From Carnegiea gigantea (Eukaryota > Streptophyta > Magnoliopsida > Caryophyllales > Cactaceae), in the NCBI GenBank assembly GCA_029747015.1, contig JAKOGI010002996.1, forward strand, positions 1-64,000: a DNA stretch of 64,000 nucleotides, given 5' to 3'. Positions 34,777-46,800 of the stretch are shown one piece after another. The stretch's first letter is position 1. Each line of letters opens with the position of its first letter. A model generated the notes under the pieces. It had not been told where the DNA came from. It saw nothing but the letters and a program-made list of their open reading frames with translations, and made no database searches. Position numbers and translations under genes: made by a program.

Positions 34777-35914
34777 ATGGGCAATATAGGAGGGTGCAAG
34801 GATATGGGTGGAGACGAGGGTAGCAGTGCTGGTAGGAGGTTTTTCAAGGCAGTGTTTGTAGCTCTTGTGTTGTGTATTTTTATGTCAAAGTTGTTAATAG
34901 ATAATCTAACAAGTACTGAGACCAAGGGAGGTACAGCTGCTACTGCCATAACTTCGGTGGGCAGTCTCAGGCAGGTCATGTTCATAGGAAGAAAAAAGCA
35001 TTCTGTTCCTGGGAATTCTGATCTGATTGCAGCTAGCAAAAGAAGAGTCCCCAATGGCCCTGATCCTATTCACAACAGGTACTTGTCTCATTCGTTTCAG
35101 CATTTGTGTTTTTTTTTTTTTAAAAAAAAAATTGATCTGGTTGGAGTATTTCATTACCATCTCTTAGGCTAGTCTTGTTGAGGCATCTCAAAGAGATGGG
35201 GAATGTTAGCAAGTCTCGTTACCTCAAGAATATCTTAGTACCTATTTTGGGATATCCAGAAATTGCATCCACTTACCTGCTGTGGAGACGTTTGTCTGTT
35301 TATTTATCATATAGTTTACGGGCTTTTCCTTCAATTCCCGTTTGTTTACTAGCCTAGTAATGAGTAGTGATGAAACAAATTTTGTGCTTTTTCTTGTGGA
35401 CAGAGTAGAGCAACTAAGATGAGTCTGCGTTTACTGTATAAATTACTGTATAAAACAAATTACTGTTTTTCGAACAAATTACTGTATGAAACATGTATTA
35501 GTGTAGTTCTGCTTAGTTTGTGCAATGATGTCGGGACAAGTGAAAACCATCCTTTGAATAGTGCATAAAAATTGATGGTAATTGTTAGGCTCTTTAACAA
35601 AAGCTTCTTTAAAGATGAGTCCTTTCTCTTATTTTGATAAGGGGGGTAAATAAAGTCATTGAAGCCCCTTCGTTGGCAGGGGAAGTAACATAGGTGGTCT
35701 GCTCCTTTTTCCCTTGCTGCGGTCCTAAAATGGCTTATGGAGCGCCCTCCTCTTTCAAACATTAACAAGGCCAACAATTTTCCTCTGTTTTGTTATCGTC
35801 TTTTCTCCTTTCTTTTTCTTCACCAAACTGCCCGCCAAGTTCTTAACCTAAGTTTTCCCTTCACCATTCGTCAGGTATGTAGGTGAAACCCGGCGACCAC
35901 CTGGACGAGCTTAA
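34777..35914 (+). CDS. CLE25: CLE25-type signalling peptide precursor (2 exons, 113 aa)
   Basis: Exon 1 is 34777-35078 and exon 2 is 35875-35914 (GT-AG, splice inside an Arg codon). The start MGNIGGCKDMGG precedes a hydrophobic signal segment (FFKAVFVALVLCIFMSKLL, residues about 27-45) that sends the precursor to the secretory pathway. A variable region follows. The CLE motif RRVPNGPDPIHNR lies at the exon 1 end, preceded by a basic processing site (SKRR). After splicing, the tail is YVGETRRPPGRA, like the RRPP tail of Arabidopsis CLE25 as I recall it. The secreted 12-residue peptide acts on LRR receptor kinases; CLE25 is linked to phloem development and dehydration signalling. Without the intron the frame runs through a T tract to a poor tail, so the spliced model is preferred. 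The precursor is somewhat longer than Arabidopsis CLE25. Confidence 0.88.
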
Positions 35915-36645
35915 GGTTTGTTACCAAAGTTCAGCAGAGGTCATGAAGATGATATCCATGCTGTCTTTCCTTATATTGGCTGTCTCCCTCTACGACTCCT
36001 AGCAAGGGCTTTAGTAGTGTGGTGGTTTTTTTCTTGTCCATTAATTTGTTATTGTAAGTACACGGTAAGTGGTTCTTTCAAAAACATGAATCATCCTTTG
36101 ATTGCAAGTAAGCGTAGTTGGGCTCCGTTCATGTCACATGATCCTTTCACCGCGAGAAATTTCAGGGCTCTACAAGAAAGTTTAAAGCAATAATCGATTT
36201 CCGTGGTTACACGAATTAAAAAGTAGTTTAGAATGGAAATTTTCTGATCAAGCAAATAAAAAAGGTGGATATTCCATGGAGGAAGCCCTATATTTAGAGA
36301 TGACATTGCTGCAGAGATTGCCTTTGTTCTATTTACACGTCTGCAGCCATGAAAGGCTTCATCTTTTGAGGGAGGATTGATTTATGCAGAGAGTACTTTG
36401 GGCAAATGAAGCTGGTGTGCACGGTAATAGAAGTACTATAACGTTGTTGCCTTTGTTTTTCTTTTGTGTTTGGGGTCATCTCTATTGGTGAACCCTTTGT
36501 GAATTGTGACTACTTTTTTAGTGGCTCGTGCTTCAGGGAAAGCGATTCTCCAACTACTTAAGGTTGTTAGTTCCCCAAAAATTCCCATGCCACTTAAATT
36601 TGAGGTTTAAGATCAAGTTTGAATATGATATTGGTGTTTAATAAC
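35915..36645. other. 3' flank of the CLE gene
   Basis: No gene or repeat that I can support. Short ORFs lack family features. Confidence 0.45.
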
Positions 36646-36654
36646 TCATTGAAC

Positions 36655-36810
36655 TTTACCAATGAGGTTTTAGTTTAATGGTTGAGTACGGAGTTCTAGA
36701 TATATTAGGTTTTAGGTTTGATTTTCTCCTCTCCATCGTGTTATAATTGTATTATTATACCGTGTTGGTGCCTCCTCTGAAATGCAACCCAAAAAAAAAA
36801 AAAAAAAAAG
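36655..36810 (+). mobile_element. tRNA-derived SINE with poly(A) tail
   Basis: An A-box-like stretch (TAGTTTAATGGTTGAG) and a B-box-like stretch (AGGTTTGATTTTC) near the 5' end resemble a tRNA-type RNA polymerase III promoter. The element ends in about 19 A residues (36791-36809). Near-identical 9-bp repeats flank it: TCATTGAAC (36646-36654) and TCATTAAAC (36811-36819). There is no protein-coding content. Confidence 0.65.
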
Positions 36811-36819
36811 TCATTAAAC

Positions 36820-37341
36820 CTCAGAAATACAACATATGCAACATTTGTTTCCACGGAGTAGGGGAAAGTGGGAAACATCTATTATAGTGGTTAAAGAAAA
36901 TATATTTATATACTATTTATTCTTTTAGTTTTGATCTAAGACTATATAGATGCTAATTAGTTGTAAACAATGGGATGTGGAAAAGTACTCAAACAATCAT
37001 GAAACTACCATTTGGTTGGGAGCGGGGAGGGGGGGGGGGGGGCGGTGCGGAAGAGATGCCTTCCACGCTTCTTGAGTCCCAAGTACTGAGGCCTTAACAG
37101 ACAACTGAGACAAGTTGCCCATTGCGAGAGTAGGGATGCCTATTGGACATTTGCGCTAAAGTTTGACAAATACCTTCATGCAGGACGACAGTTATCCAAT
37201 TCATAAGCTTCGTACTAATTTTGGAGGGGGGGGAGGTTGTGCAGTTATTGACCTCAAAAAAAATAACCTTCATGAACACTTTTCACTTATAACAAAGCAT
37301 TTTTTCTGCCCCGAAAAAAAGCAAACCAAAAACATATGAGT
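36820..37341. other. Spacer with G tracts
   Basis: AT-rich DNA with G runs at about 37027-37042 and 37226-37235. No gene is seen. Confidence 0.4.
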
Positions 37342-37606
37342 CCTGTTTGGCAAACAGCTGATAGCTATTTGAATTAACTATTTGTAGAAAATTATTTGGT
37401 GAAATTAGCTATTTCTGACAAAGTTGTGAGACAAAGAGTTAATTCTGTAAAAAGCTCTTCCAAAAAGCTCATCAAATTAGCCTTTTTAAATTAGCCTTTT
37501 GGACCTAAAAAGTTATTCTACTGAACACCTAAATTAGTTTTTTGACTAGATCAAACAGCTAATTTTGATCCAAAAAGCTCTTCAAAAAGTTATTTACCAA
37601 ACAAAT
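37342..37606. mobile_element. Small MITE-like element
   Basis: The ends are imperfect inverted repeats: CCTGTTTGGCAAACAGCT on the left, and TTTGTTTGGTAAATAACT when the right end is read on the minus strand. The interior is built from short AAAAAGCTC and AATTAGC motifs. I could not fix the target duplication. Confidence 0.5.
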
Positions 37607-37619
37607 TGTATTAATATTA

Positions 37620-39240
37620 ATCAAGCATCACAAAAAACTGATCTGACCTGAAAATCTGAACTAGACCTATCCAAGAGTCTTGCATTTTGAACATGATTTT
37701 CCTGACCCAAACCCGAAATAAACTAAATTGAAAAAACATGCAAATTAGTGGGTCAAACTCGATCCATATCTGAACATACTCGCTTGATTCGAATATTATA
37801 TCCTTATTTTTTGATTTTTCCTTCAATTTTTTCGATAGTAACAATGATGATTATCAACAACACCACCACCCCCACCACCACCTCCCAGTGTGGGTCCCGC
37901 TTTCGCGAGATCTGGAGAGATCTAGATGTAGGCAACCTCACCTCTACTGATATTCCTACCCGTAGAGAAGTTGATTTCAAGATACCCACAAAAAAGATTT
38001 TGTGAAACCATTTTATAGAAGAAAGATTTTGTGAAAACATTTAATAGAAAAATAAGGATACCCAGCAAGGAATGACTAGAATATATTAATAAATTCGGTT
38101 GTCATAGCTATGTACCATCAGAACAATAAATCAGATGACGATACCATACCTTAACAACCAGATGTAAGCCAACGAAGTCTCTTCCCATATGAAAGCAATA
38201 CCTGCATACAAACACGACATACAAAAACCACTGTCAGAACTAAGCTACTGTAACCGAAGGGCAACTACGGGGTCCACTCACCGTGATCGATGATCCTAAT
38301 CCTATCCCGCCAAAGTTTCTTATCTTGAGTCAGGTCCTCTGTCAATCCTACAACTTTCAAGTCCTCTCTGATCGCTTCGTCCAAACTCTTCTTTGATCGA
38401 CCCCTCTCTCTCTTGCCGTCGAGGACGTTAATCCTCTCACATCTCCTCACTGGAGCGTCCACGCTCCTTCTTCTCACATGGCCAAACCATCTGAGTCTTG
38501 TTTCTCTCATCTTATCTTTGATGGGCACTACTTTAATGAGGTCTCTGAATACTCCATTGCTGATTCTGTCTAATCTCGTATAACCACACATCCACCTAAT
38601 CATCCTCATCTCTGCTACCAACAATCTTTGAACCTGTATCTTTTTTAGGGGCCAACATTCTGATCCATAAAGAATAGCCGGTCTAACCACCATACAATAG
38701 ACTTTGTCTTTCAATCCTATAGGCATCCTCTTATCACACAGCACACCTAATGTATACTTTCATTTTTGCCAACCCACTTTTATTCGCTGGTTAATATCTT
38801 CATCAATATCTCCATTCCGCTGAATGATCGAGCCTAGATACTTAAACTTATCGACCTTTGGTATCGGCCTCCCATCCAAGGTGACTTCTCCCCCCACATC
38901 TATCCTTCCACTGAAACAGCAATGCAGGTACTCCGTTTTCGATCTACTTACTCTAAAACCCTAGATTCCAGTGTATGATTATCCATTATATCAAATCATT
39001 TATAGAGACAAATGTAATTCTCGCATTTCTCTTCAAATTAAAGAGTGGTATCCTTTCTTTCCAAACTTTATCCTCATTAAAAAAAAAAGTCATATACAAC
39101 TTATAGATGAAATAATTTTTTTTAAAAAGTGGCATGAAATAACTATGCAATTGTAAGAAAATTAATTTAAAATAATACAAATATCAAAAATGCACGAGTC
39201 AAATTATCTTCCTTTTCAATATAGTGAACTTATTAGAAGT
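37620..39240. mobile_element. Diverged hAT-like element, split by a LINE
   Basis: The left part (37620-37855) matches the left part of the element at 43063, for example GCATTTTGAACATGATTTT and GATTCGAATATTATAT. The right part (38984-39240) matches 43370-43510, for example GTCATATACAA and GGCATGAAA. The two halves are separated by the LINE at 37856-38974. Terminal repeats and target duplication are eroded, so the limits are approximate. Confidence 0.55.
37856..38974 (-). mobile_element. RTE-type LINE, 5'-truncated (copy 1)
   Basis: A 1.1 kb minus-strand LINE flanked by the 9-bp duplication ATGATTATC (37847-37855 and 38975-38983). Its 3' end, at the left, reads CCCGCGAAAGCGGGACC-like sequence, then CACTGGGAGG, and ends in GGTGGTGTTGTTG. 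The 159-codon ORF 38265-38744 (minus) encodes the C-terminus of an RTE reverse transcriptase, with YGSECWPLKK, MRMIRWMCGYTR, RWFGHVRRR and APVRRCE. Upstream pieces such as DEDINQRIKVGWQK extend to about 38960. Missing 5' sequence is normal for abortive target-primed reverse transcription. Confidence 0.85.
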
Positions 39241-39308
39241 TTGAGTTTTTAAAATCCTTAACTCTCCAAGCCACCTGGCAACACATAGAATGTGTATACA
39301 TATTTACA

Positions 39309-39365
39309 CACGCGCGCGCGCGCGTGTGTATGTGTGTGTGTGTGTGTATATATATATATACACAC
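39309..39365. repeat. Alternating purine-pyrimidine microsatellite (CA/CG/TG/TA)
   Basis: An uninterrupted alternation: ACACAC, then about ten CG steps, GTGTGTATGTG, a TG run, then a TA run and ACACAC. The core is self-complementary and could form a cruciform or left-handed DNA. Confidence 0.9.
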
Positions 39366-39400
39366 TGAAAATTGCTAGGAAATTAGGAATTGATTCCACA

Positions 39401-39901
39401 TAGGCATGTGCCAAAAAAAATGAAATTGAAAATTGAACAGCAAAAATTGAACCAAAAATCGACCGAACAAATTTTTTCTAAAAAAGGGTTCAGTCAGCCA
39501 AACCCCCCAAAAAATGATTTGTCCCATTGATGGTTTGAAAATTCGGTTAACCACAATAGAAATTAACTTTTCAATAAAATTAAAACATAAAAAATAAAAA
39601 AATTGGATAAGAAATTACACTTTTTTATTATTTATGAATGGTAACCGAAATTAATTTTTTAAAAAAATTTCAAACATAAAAAATGAAAGAATTAGGCAAG
39701 AAAGTATACTGTTTAATTATTTATGAGCAGTTAACTGATAATCAAACCGAAAAATCAGTCAACTGACTTATTCATTCAGTCAAGGTTCGTGTTTTGGACG
39801 AACCGAAAATTTTCAACTAACTAAAAATTAGTTAACTGAAATTCTCAGTTTAGTTATGGTGCAAAGTTTTATTGAACTGAAAAACCGGTTTATCGGCCAT
39901 A
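39401..39901. mobile_element. Non-autonomous hAT-like element, 501 bp
   Basis: An exact 8-bp duplication ATTCCACA flanks it (39393-39400 and 39902-39909). Ends read TAGGCATGTGCCAAAAAA on the left and TATGGCCGATAAACCGG on the right (minus strand), a weak inverted repeat. The interior repeats AAAATTGAAC, GGTTAAC and CCGAAAAT motifs in both directions. No ORF. Confidence 0.7.
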
Positions 39902-39909
39902 ATTCCACA

Positions 39910-41799
39910 TACCAAGCAAAATTCTTGAATGAGCCAAATCTGAAGGTTGGCTTTATATAACAAGTCATGAATTGAGAAACGAAATGAAATGTTTGTTGAG
40001 GGGAGGAGATAAAAGCTATAGAGAGTTAAGCTTTAACTACTTTTGCTGGCATGGGTCTGTGATTGTGCATTCTTAAGCCTTAACTACTTTTGCTTTGTGT
40101 GTTTCTTTTTCTGGTGGTTTTGATTGTTCCAAGAAACGAAGACTGGTCTAAAGCCTATAAAGAAACCATGAAAGATTGAACGTTAAAAGTGAAACTTTGA
40201 TCCAAAGGGGGAACAAAGGCCTCAAACTCGTGCAGTTTTTATGATTGGATGGCAAAGGGATTCGCTTGGGGAAGTGGAATAATAAATCATAAATGGAAAT
40301 TGCCACTATTCACTGATTTGGTACTCGTATTTATTCATTTATATATTTTTTCGAACTAAAAATTGATAGTTGATTAGTTAGTAGTATTACATATCTCTAT
40401 GATGATATCAATGAATTTTAACAATGACTGTAACGATCTTCTTTTGCAAAAAATATTATGATTTGATCACAATTAAGGCATTCTCTCTTATGAAGAGAAA
40501 TGCTTGAGACACAATCGGTCTGAATTTCCGTTAGATTTGTATCAAGATCATGGGGCCTTTAAGTCTAATATGATAGATCGCTCCATTCTTATCCATTGAT
40601 ACTTGAAATGTTTGTACTGCTGCATTATAAAATTATCAAAATATTCGCACAAATTTTAGCTATCTTTGTCGATTTTGTCTTTGAAAAGATGTAAATGGAC
40701 AAGATAATTTTATTTTATTTTTTTTTAACAAAGCTTTCTTAGTAAGCCTTGTCATGACCAACACACCAACCTTACATACTAAAACCTAAGTAATTTGGAA
40801 AATTTTTATTATTTTGGAGAAAGAATATTAGGTGGATCCTTCAATTTGATGTCTTTTCACTTACAAGTTCGGTGACATTTGGGAAATGCCCCTTGAATTT
40901 AGCTTGAAGGTGATGATTAGGCTAATCACGGAGCTAACATAATAAGGGTCTAAGTCTAACATATTGTGGCAGTGGAGTTCGACCATGGCCCTGTTCTTAT
41001 ACATGAGAACAGCCCAAGACTCGCAGCAGCCGATCAGAGTCACAGACATTCTCAATTAGGGCCTATTTTTTTTGGGTGAAATTTTCATAAATTTTACTTT
41101 ATTTTAGTTCTTCGCTCCTTTCTACTTCTTTTAAGCAATTTTTACTCATTTCCACTATATCGAGCTCCTTAAAAAATTTAACTGTTCATATAAGTATATG
41201 ATGTCAGATTTTCTATCCAAAAAAAAAATTTGAGCATAAGTTTCTTATTCATTCATTTGTCAGCCCCTACATATACCTTTTGTGAGAAATGATTTTAAAC
41301 TTGTATAAATATAAGAGAATACCAAGATTATTAAGAAAAATTAAAAATTACCGATAGAGAATAAAATGAACAATTAAGACCATTCGATGAATTATTTAAA
41401 TAGATAAATAAAAATTGAAAGAAAATATTCAAAAATATAAAAAACATGATATAATCTTCTTAGAATCAATAAATAAACATTGCCCTATCAAAATTTGATC
41501 GAAAGAGATAAAAGTAATTAGGGTCATAAAATTCAAAAAGATAAGATTATAAAATATTAATTTTAAAAATTAATAGAAAATTCAATGGAAATCCTTTATA
41601 ATTATATTAAGAAAGAAATACAAAAACAACATGGGGTGCATTGGGATGTAACTAAAAGAAGAAAGGATTTGGCAAGCACACTTGGATAAGAACCTTTTTT
41701 TCTTTTTTTTAAAGAAAGGTAAGTATAACACCGTAACATCAAATAACTCGTTTAGTTGTTTCTTCTTCCTAGTAGCTACTTGGTGGAAGAATGTCAAAT
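39910..41799. other. AT-rich spacer without supported genes
   Basis: Mostly AT-rich. A short near-duplicate (CTTTAACTACTTTTGCT) occurs at about 40029 and 40078. Nothing else is recognisable. Confidence 0.4.
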
Positions 41800-41816
41800 T
41801 TCTATGACCATGCATA

Positions 41817-42803
41817 CAACAACAACAACAACAACTACTACTCCCAGTGTGGGTCCCGCTTTCGCGGGGTCTGGGGAGATCCAGCTGTAGGCAACCTTAC
41901 CCCTACCGGTATTCCTATCCATAGAGAGGTTGATTCCTTAAGACCCACAAAACAGTTTTTTTTTTTTTTTTTGAAAAAGGTTTATAGAGAAAACGATTGC
42001 AAACCAAAAACCAAGGAGGAGAAAATGGGTCGGAGAGCAAAATAAACAAGGAGCAGAGACATACCTCGACCTACCAGGGGCGCTAGATGCCGTCACATCC
42101 CAGAAAAGTACGACCTGCAGACAAGCACACCAAAAACCCTACCTGCCCCACCCCACTGAAGCTACTACCACCTACGCGGCCGGTCCCCTACAATCAGAGA
42201 CCTCAATCCTATCCCGCCACAACCTCCTATCCTGAGCCATGTCCTCCGTCAGACCAGCAACTCTCAGGTCCTCTCTAACCACTTCCTCTAGGCTCTTCTT
42301 CGGTCTACCCCTCCCTCTCTTTCCACCGGGGGGACGATCATCTCGCACCTCCGCACTGGGGCGGCCACACTTCTCCTCTTTACGTGGTCGAACCATCTGA
42401 GCCTCGATTCCCTCATCTTCTCCTCTATGGGGGCCACTTCAGCTAAGCTCCTGATTACTCCATTCCTAATTCTGTACAATCTCGTAAAACCACACATCCA
42501 CCTGATCATTCTCATTTCAGCTACCATCAACCTTTGGGCCTGCGTCTTCTTTAGAGGCCAACACTCCGATCCATAGAGAACAGCCGGTCTAACTACCATC
42601 CGATAGACTTTGCCTTTCAATCCTAGGGGCACTCTCTTGTCACACAGTACCCCCGACACTGACTTCCACTTTTGCCAACCCACTCTTATCCGCTGGCTAA
42701 TATCCTCGTCAATGTCCCCATTTTACTGGATGATCGAGCCCAGATACTTAAATTTAGCGACCTTTGGTATCACCCTCCCATCCAGTGTGATTTCTCCCCC
42801 CTC
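41817..42803 (-). mobile_element. RTE-type LINE, 5'-truncated (copy 2)
   Basis: Flanked by an exact 17-bp duplication TTCTATGACCATGCATA (41800-41816 and 42804-42820). The 3' end, at the left, ends in GTAGTAGTTGTTGTTGTTG. Minus-strand frames (42288-42683, then 42172-42396 after a frameshift) encode the RTE C-terminal part: VGWQKWKSVSGVLCDKR, YGSECWPLKK, MRMIRWMCGFTR, then RGRPKKSLEEVVREDLRV. The long exact duplication suggests it is among the youngest LINE copies here, though its frame is already broken. Confidence 0.9.
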
Positions 42804-43855
42804 TTCTATGACCATGCATAAGTTCCATTAATCTAGCATGCCAAGGTAAAGTCCGGGACTATCAGAATTCTATAAAAGTTTCTTTTCAACATAATGATGC
42901 TTTTCTTCACTCATAATAACTTTTGAATTAAGACTACCAAAGAACTTCATGTAGACTCCAACTTCAGCGTCTTCTTGAAAAGTTTGAACTTCTTAAGAAG
43001 ACTAAGCATATACATGTCTTTGATGTTTGGATATAATTTCGCCTAGCTTTATGGTACTGAATCAGACCTGGTAAAAATTGACCTGAACCGAAAACCCGAT
43101 TCGAACCCGCCCGAAAGTTTTGGATTTTGAACATGATTTTCTCGACCCGAACATAAAATAAACCGAACATGAAAAATCCGTAAATTTTTAGGTCAAACCT
43201 GACCCAAACGCGAACCCGCCCGCTCGACCCGAATATTATATACTTACTTTTGATTTTCTTTAATTTTTCCTCTTAACAATAATAGTTTTTTATTATAACG
43301 AATTGTTTGGAAAGATGTTATATAATTACCACATCACTTCGCAAATTAGACAATGGTTCCCATTTTTTCCAATAAAACAACGTCATATACAATTTATAAA
43401 TGGTCCAATTTTTGAAAATGGCCATGAAACAACTCTAATATTAAGAAAAACAATTTAGAATTAGATAAGTATTGCAAATGTGTGAGTCATACCATTATAT
43501 TCTTCGTAAAATGAATAGGTCTCATCCCGTTTTAAATAAGATTATTCTATAATAATCTAAAATTTTGATTTTATAATTAATAGATAATTATAATATCATG
43601 CACGTGTATAATATTCTTTCATTTAGATTCCTTCTAATTGGTCTCAAATCTAAGCCAATGTTGGGCAATGGACCAACTTATGTTCGTGTTAGGATCGACG
43701 TACTAATAAAGCATGCCTGATTAGGTAATGCTAGGTTAATTAACGAAACATCAAATTATTAAACGGACTATTAACGGGTCGAACCGCTCCGACACGTTAA
43801 CATGCTTTAGATGGGCCGACCCATAAATGACCCAACCAATTATTAATATTTTAGT

Positions 43856-46800
43856 TGTGAGACCCGCATTTTTGCCGTACTTACTTATCAAATATTATGC
43901 CTGTTGAGTTGGAAAATTTTATTTTAATATCCGCCAACCTACGACTGCCATATCGTCCAAGTTATTGATCTATTCAACTTTAGATCTCAAAAATAGATCG
44001 TCTAAAGTTGTATAACTTGAATAGCCTTCGATTTCTTGAAACTCCAACCAAAGCGATTCCCAAATACGATCAGATTGTTGAACCCCAGTAATAGTTCTGT
44101 AATTTACTAAATCGATCCTTAATATAATCAAGAGGCGAGTAAGTCGACAAACGATTATATTAACGATTTCGGTTTAGGATAAGAGACCCGAGAATTCGAC
44201 TAATAGTATCAGGTGATATACTGCCTTTTAACAACACAAAAAAGGGAGGGGGGAAGGGGGGGTTCACGCGTGAAACCCCGAACCCCCCTCTCTCGCTTCT
44301 TTCTTCTTCTTCGTCTTCCCGTTCCCCTGCTCTGCTTTCCCCTGCTCTTCATCTCCTCCTTCGCTTCCCGCCACGCACGCAGGAGCCAACCACCGGCCTT
44401 GAACCCAGTCGACCCTCCCTAGCTGCCGGCCGTCACATCACGGCGTCACTGGCCGAAAATCAGCTGGGTTGATTTCGACCGGAGCAGAGCCAACGCCGGG
44501 TTTAATTCGTGCATGCAAGGTGATTTCGAACGCCTCCTCCATCTATAAATTGTATCCTTGACCTAGATTCTTCCTAATTGTGTTTAATTTCTCAAAAATT
44601 ACAAGTTAGGGTTTTGGGTTTGGTGGTGGTCGTGTGTCACGTGAAGAACAAAGGAGATTCTGAGCTTTGGGTGTTCGAATTTATCTTCAATCCAGCCCCT
44701 TTCGCGTGCTATAACTCAGATTCGAAGTGGGTAAACCTTTAATCCCTCCTATTTTAAAGATTTCGAATAATAGTTATATGAATCAGTTTACTGAATTGGT
44801 AGATGGGATTGTTGTTGTATGAATTCGATTGTATGTGTGGACAAACAAATAAATTAAGCATTGCTCTGCTAGGGCAGAACCAATGTATTCTTGAAAGGTT
44901 GCCATATGTTTTAAAATGGTGGCTTTCATGTTTTAGAACTGCACATAACTTTCTAAAGTTGCTTTCAATTTTCATATCAAACCAGTTAGCATTGAAGATC
45001 GTTTGGGAACAGTTTAAGCCTTTAGTTTATCCTCACACCCGTCTTGAGTTTAAAATGGAGTTTTCAAGTGAATCTAGCTTACATTAATTGCTAATCATAG
45101 CATTTAAGTTAGAAACGAAGTTGTTTTTATGATTTAGCAATCCTATTACGCTTATACGAAGCTTTCAAGTTAGAATCAAAGTCGTTTTATGATTAGGCAA
45201 TCTTATTATGTTTATAAAGAGCCCTTAAGTGAAAAACGAAGTTGTTTTACGATTTAGTAAACTTATTGTGTTTATACGAAGCATTCAAGTTAGAAATTAA
45301 GTCATTTTACGATTTAGTAAACGTGTTACGTTTATAAGAAACTTTTAAGTTTAAAGTGAAGTCGTTGTACAAGTTAATGAACGTATTACGTTTATACGAA
45401 ACCTTGAAGTCAAAAATGAAGTCGTTTTACAAACTAACAAACGTATTACGTTTATACGAAACTTTGAAGTCAAAAATGAAGTCGTTTTACAAACTAGCAA
45501 ACGTTTTACGTCTATAAGAAGTTCTTAAGTTAAAAACGAAGTCATTTTGCGAGTTAGTAGCCGTATTACGTTTATATGAAGCTTTTAAGTTAGAAACGAC
45601 AACGTTTTACGACTTAACAAACTTATTACATTTTAAGAAGCTTTGCAGTTGCAAAGGAAGTCGATTTATGTGTTAATAGACTTATAACGTTTATGAGAAG
45701 CCTTTAAGTTTCGAACTTAGTTTGAATTAAGCATTAACTAAACACGTTATGTTTCAAACGAGTTGCGATTTACGATTTAGCATACATATTACATTTAAAG
45801 GAAGCTTTTAGCTAAAAAGCGAAGTCGTTTTATGAGTTAGCAATCGTTTTACGTTATTAAGAAGTTTTTGAGTTGAAAACGAGATCGTTTTACGATTTAG
45901 CAACCCTATTATATTTATACGAAGCATTTAAGTTAGAAATTAAGTCGTTTTACGATTTAGTAAACCCTTTTATGTTTGTCATAAGTTTTTAAGTTACTTA
46001 TGAAACTGATTTACGTGTTAACAGGTCTTATTTTATTTATAAGAAGCTTGTAAGTTTAGAACGAAGTCGTTTTACAAACTAACAAACGTATTACGTTATT
46101 AAGAAGCTTTTAAGTGGAAAACGAAATCGTTTTACGATTTAGTAAACTTATTACGTTCATACGAAGCATTCGAGTTAGAAAATAAGTCGTTTTATGATTT
46201 GGTAAACGTGTTACCTTTATAAGAAACCTTTAAGTTTAAAGTAAAGTCGTTTTAAGTATTAACCAACTTATTGCTCTTATAAGAAGCTTTTAAGTCTAAA
46301 AGGAGATCGTTTTATGAGTTAATAAACGTATTACGTTTATACGAAGCCTTTAAGTTAGAGACGAAGTCGTTTTCGAATTCGTAAACGTATTTTACGAAGT
46401 TAGTTTACACGCTGGCAAATTTACTTCGATTATGAAAAGCTTTTAGACTATTCATGAAATCAATTTATGAGTTAGTAAACTTGGCTTGTATCATGTTCAT
46501 CCCTTTTGCATTTGAAAGATTATAATGAGCGTAAAAAGGGCAACTAAGGTGATTATTTACGAATCCTAGCTTTCAAGTGCACGCTAGTAACTACCAAGTT
46601 TTGAATCGTGAGTTAGTATACTCACCATATTTTTAAGAGGCCTTTATTGTTGTTTGCCTGAAGCTAAAGTTGTAAGAAAATTATGTTTTCATGTTTTAAG
46701 TTCACAAAACCTATATATGAATCAGTATAAGCATGTTTGTCTACTAAGTATGTATGCGTATGAATGTTATAAGTTCCTAAGATATATATATATATATGAA

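Noticed and set aside
44213..44422. 69-aa GC-rich ORF
   Set aside because: It lies inside the solo LTR in a region of skewed composition; Pro/Leu/Ser-rich chance frame.
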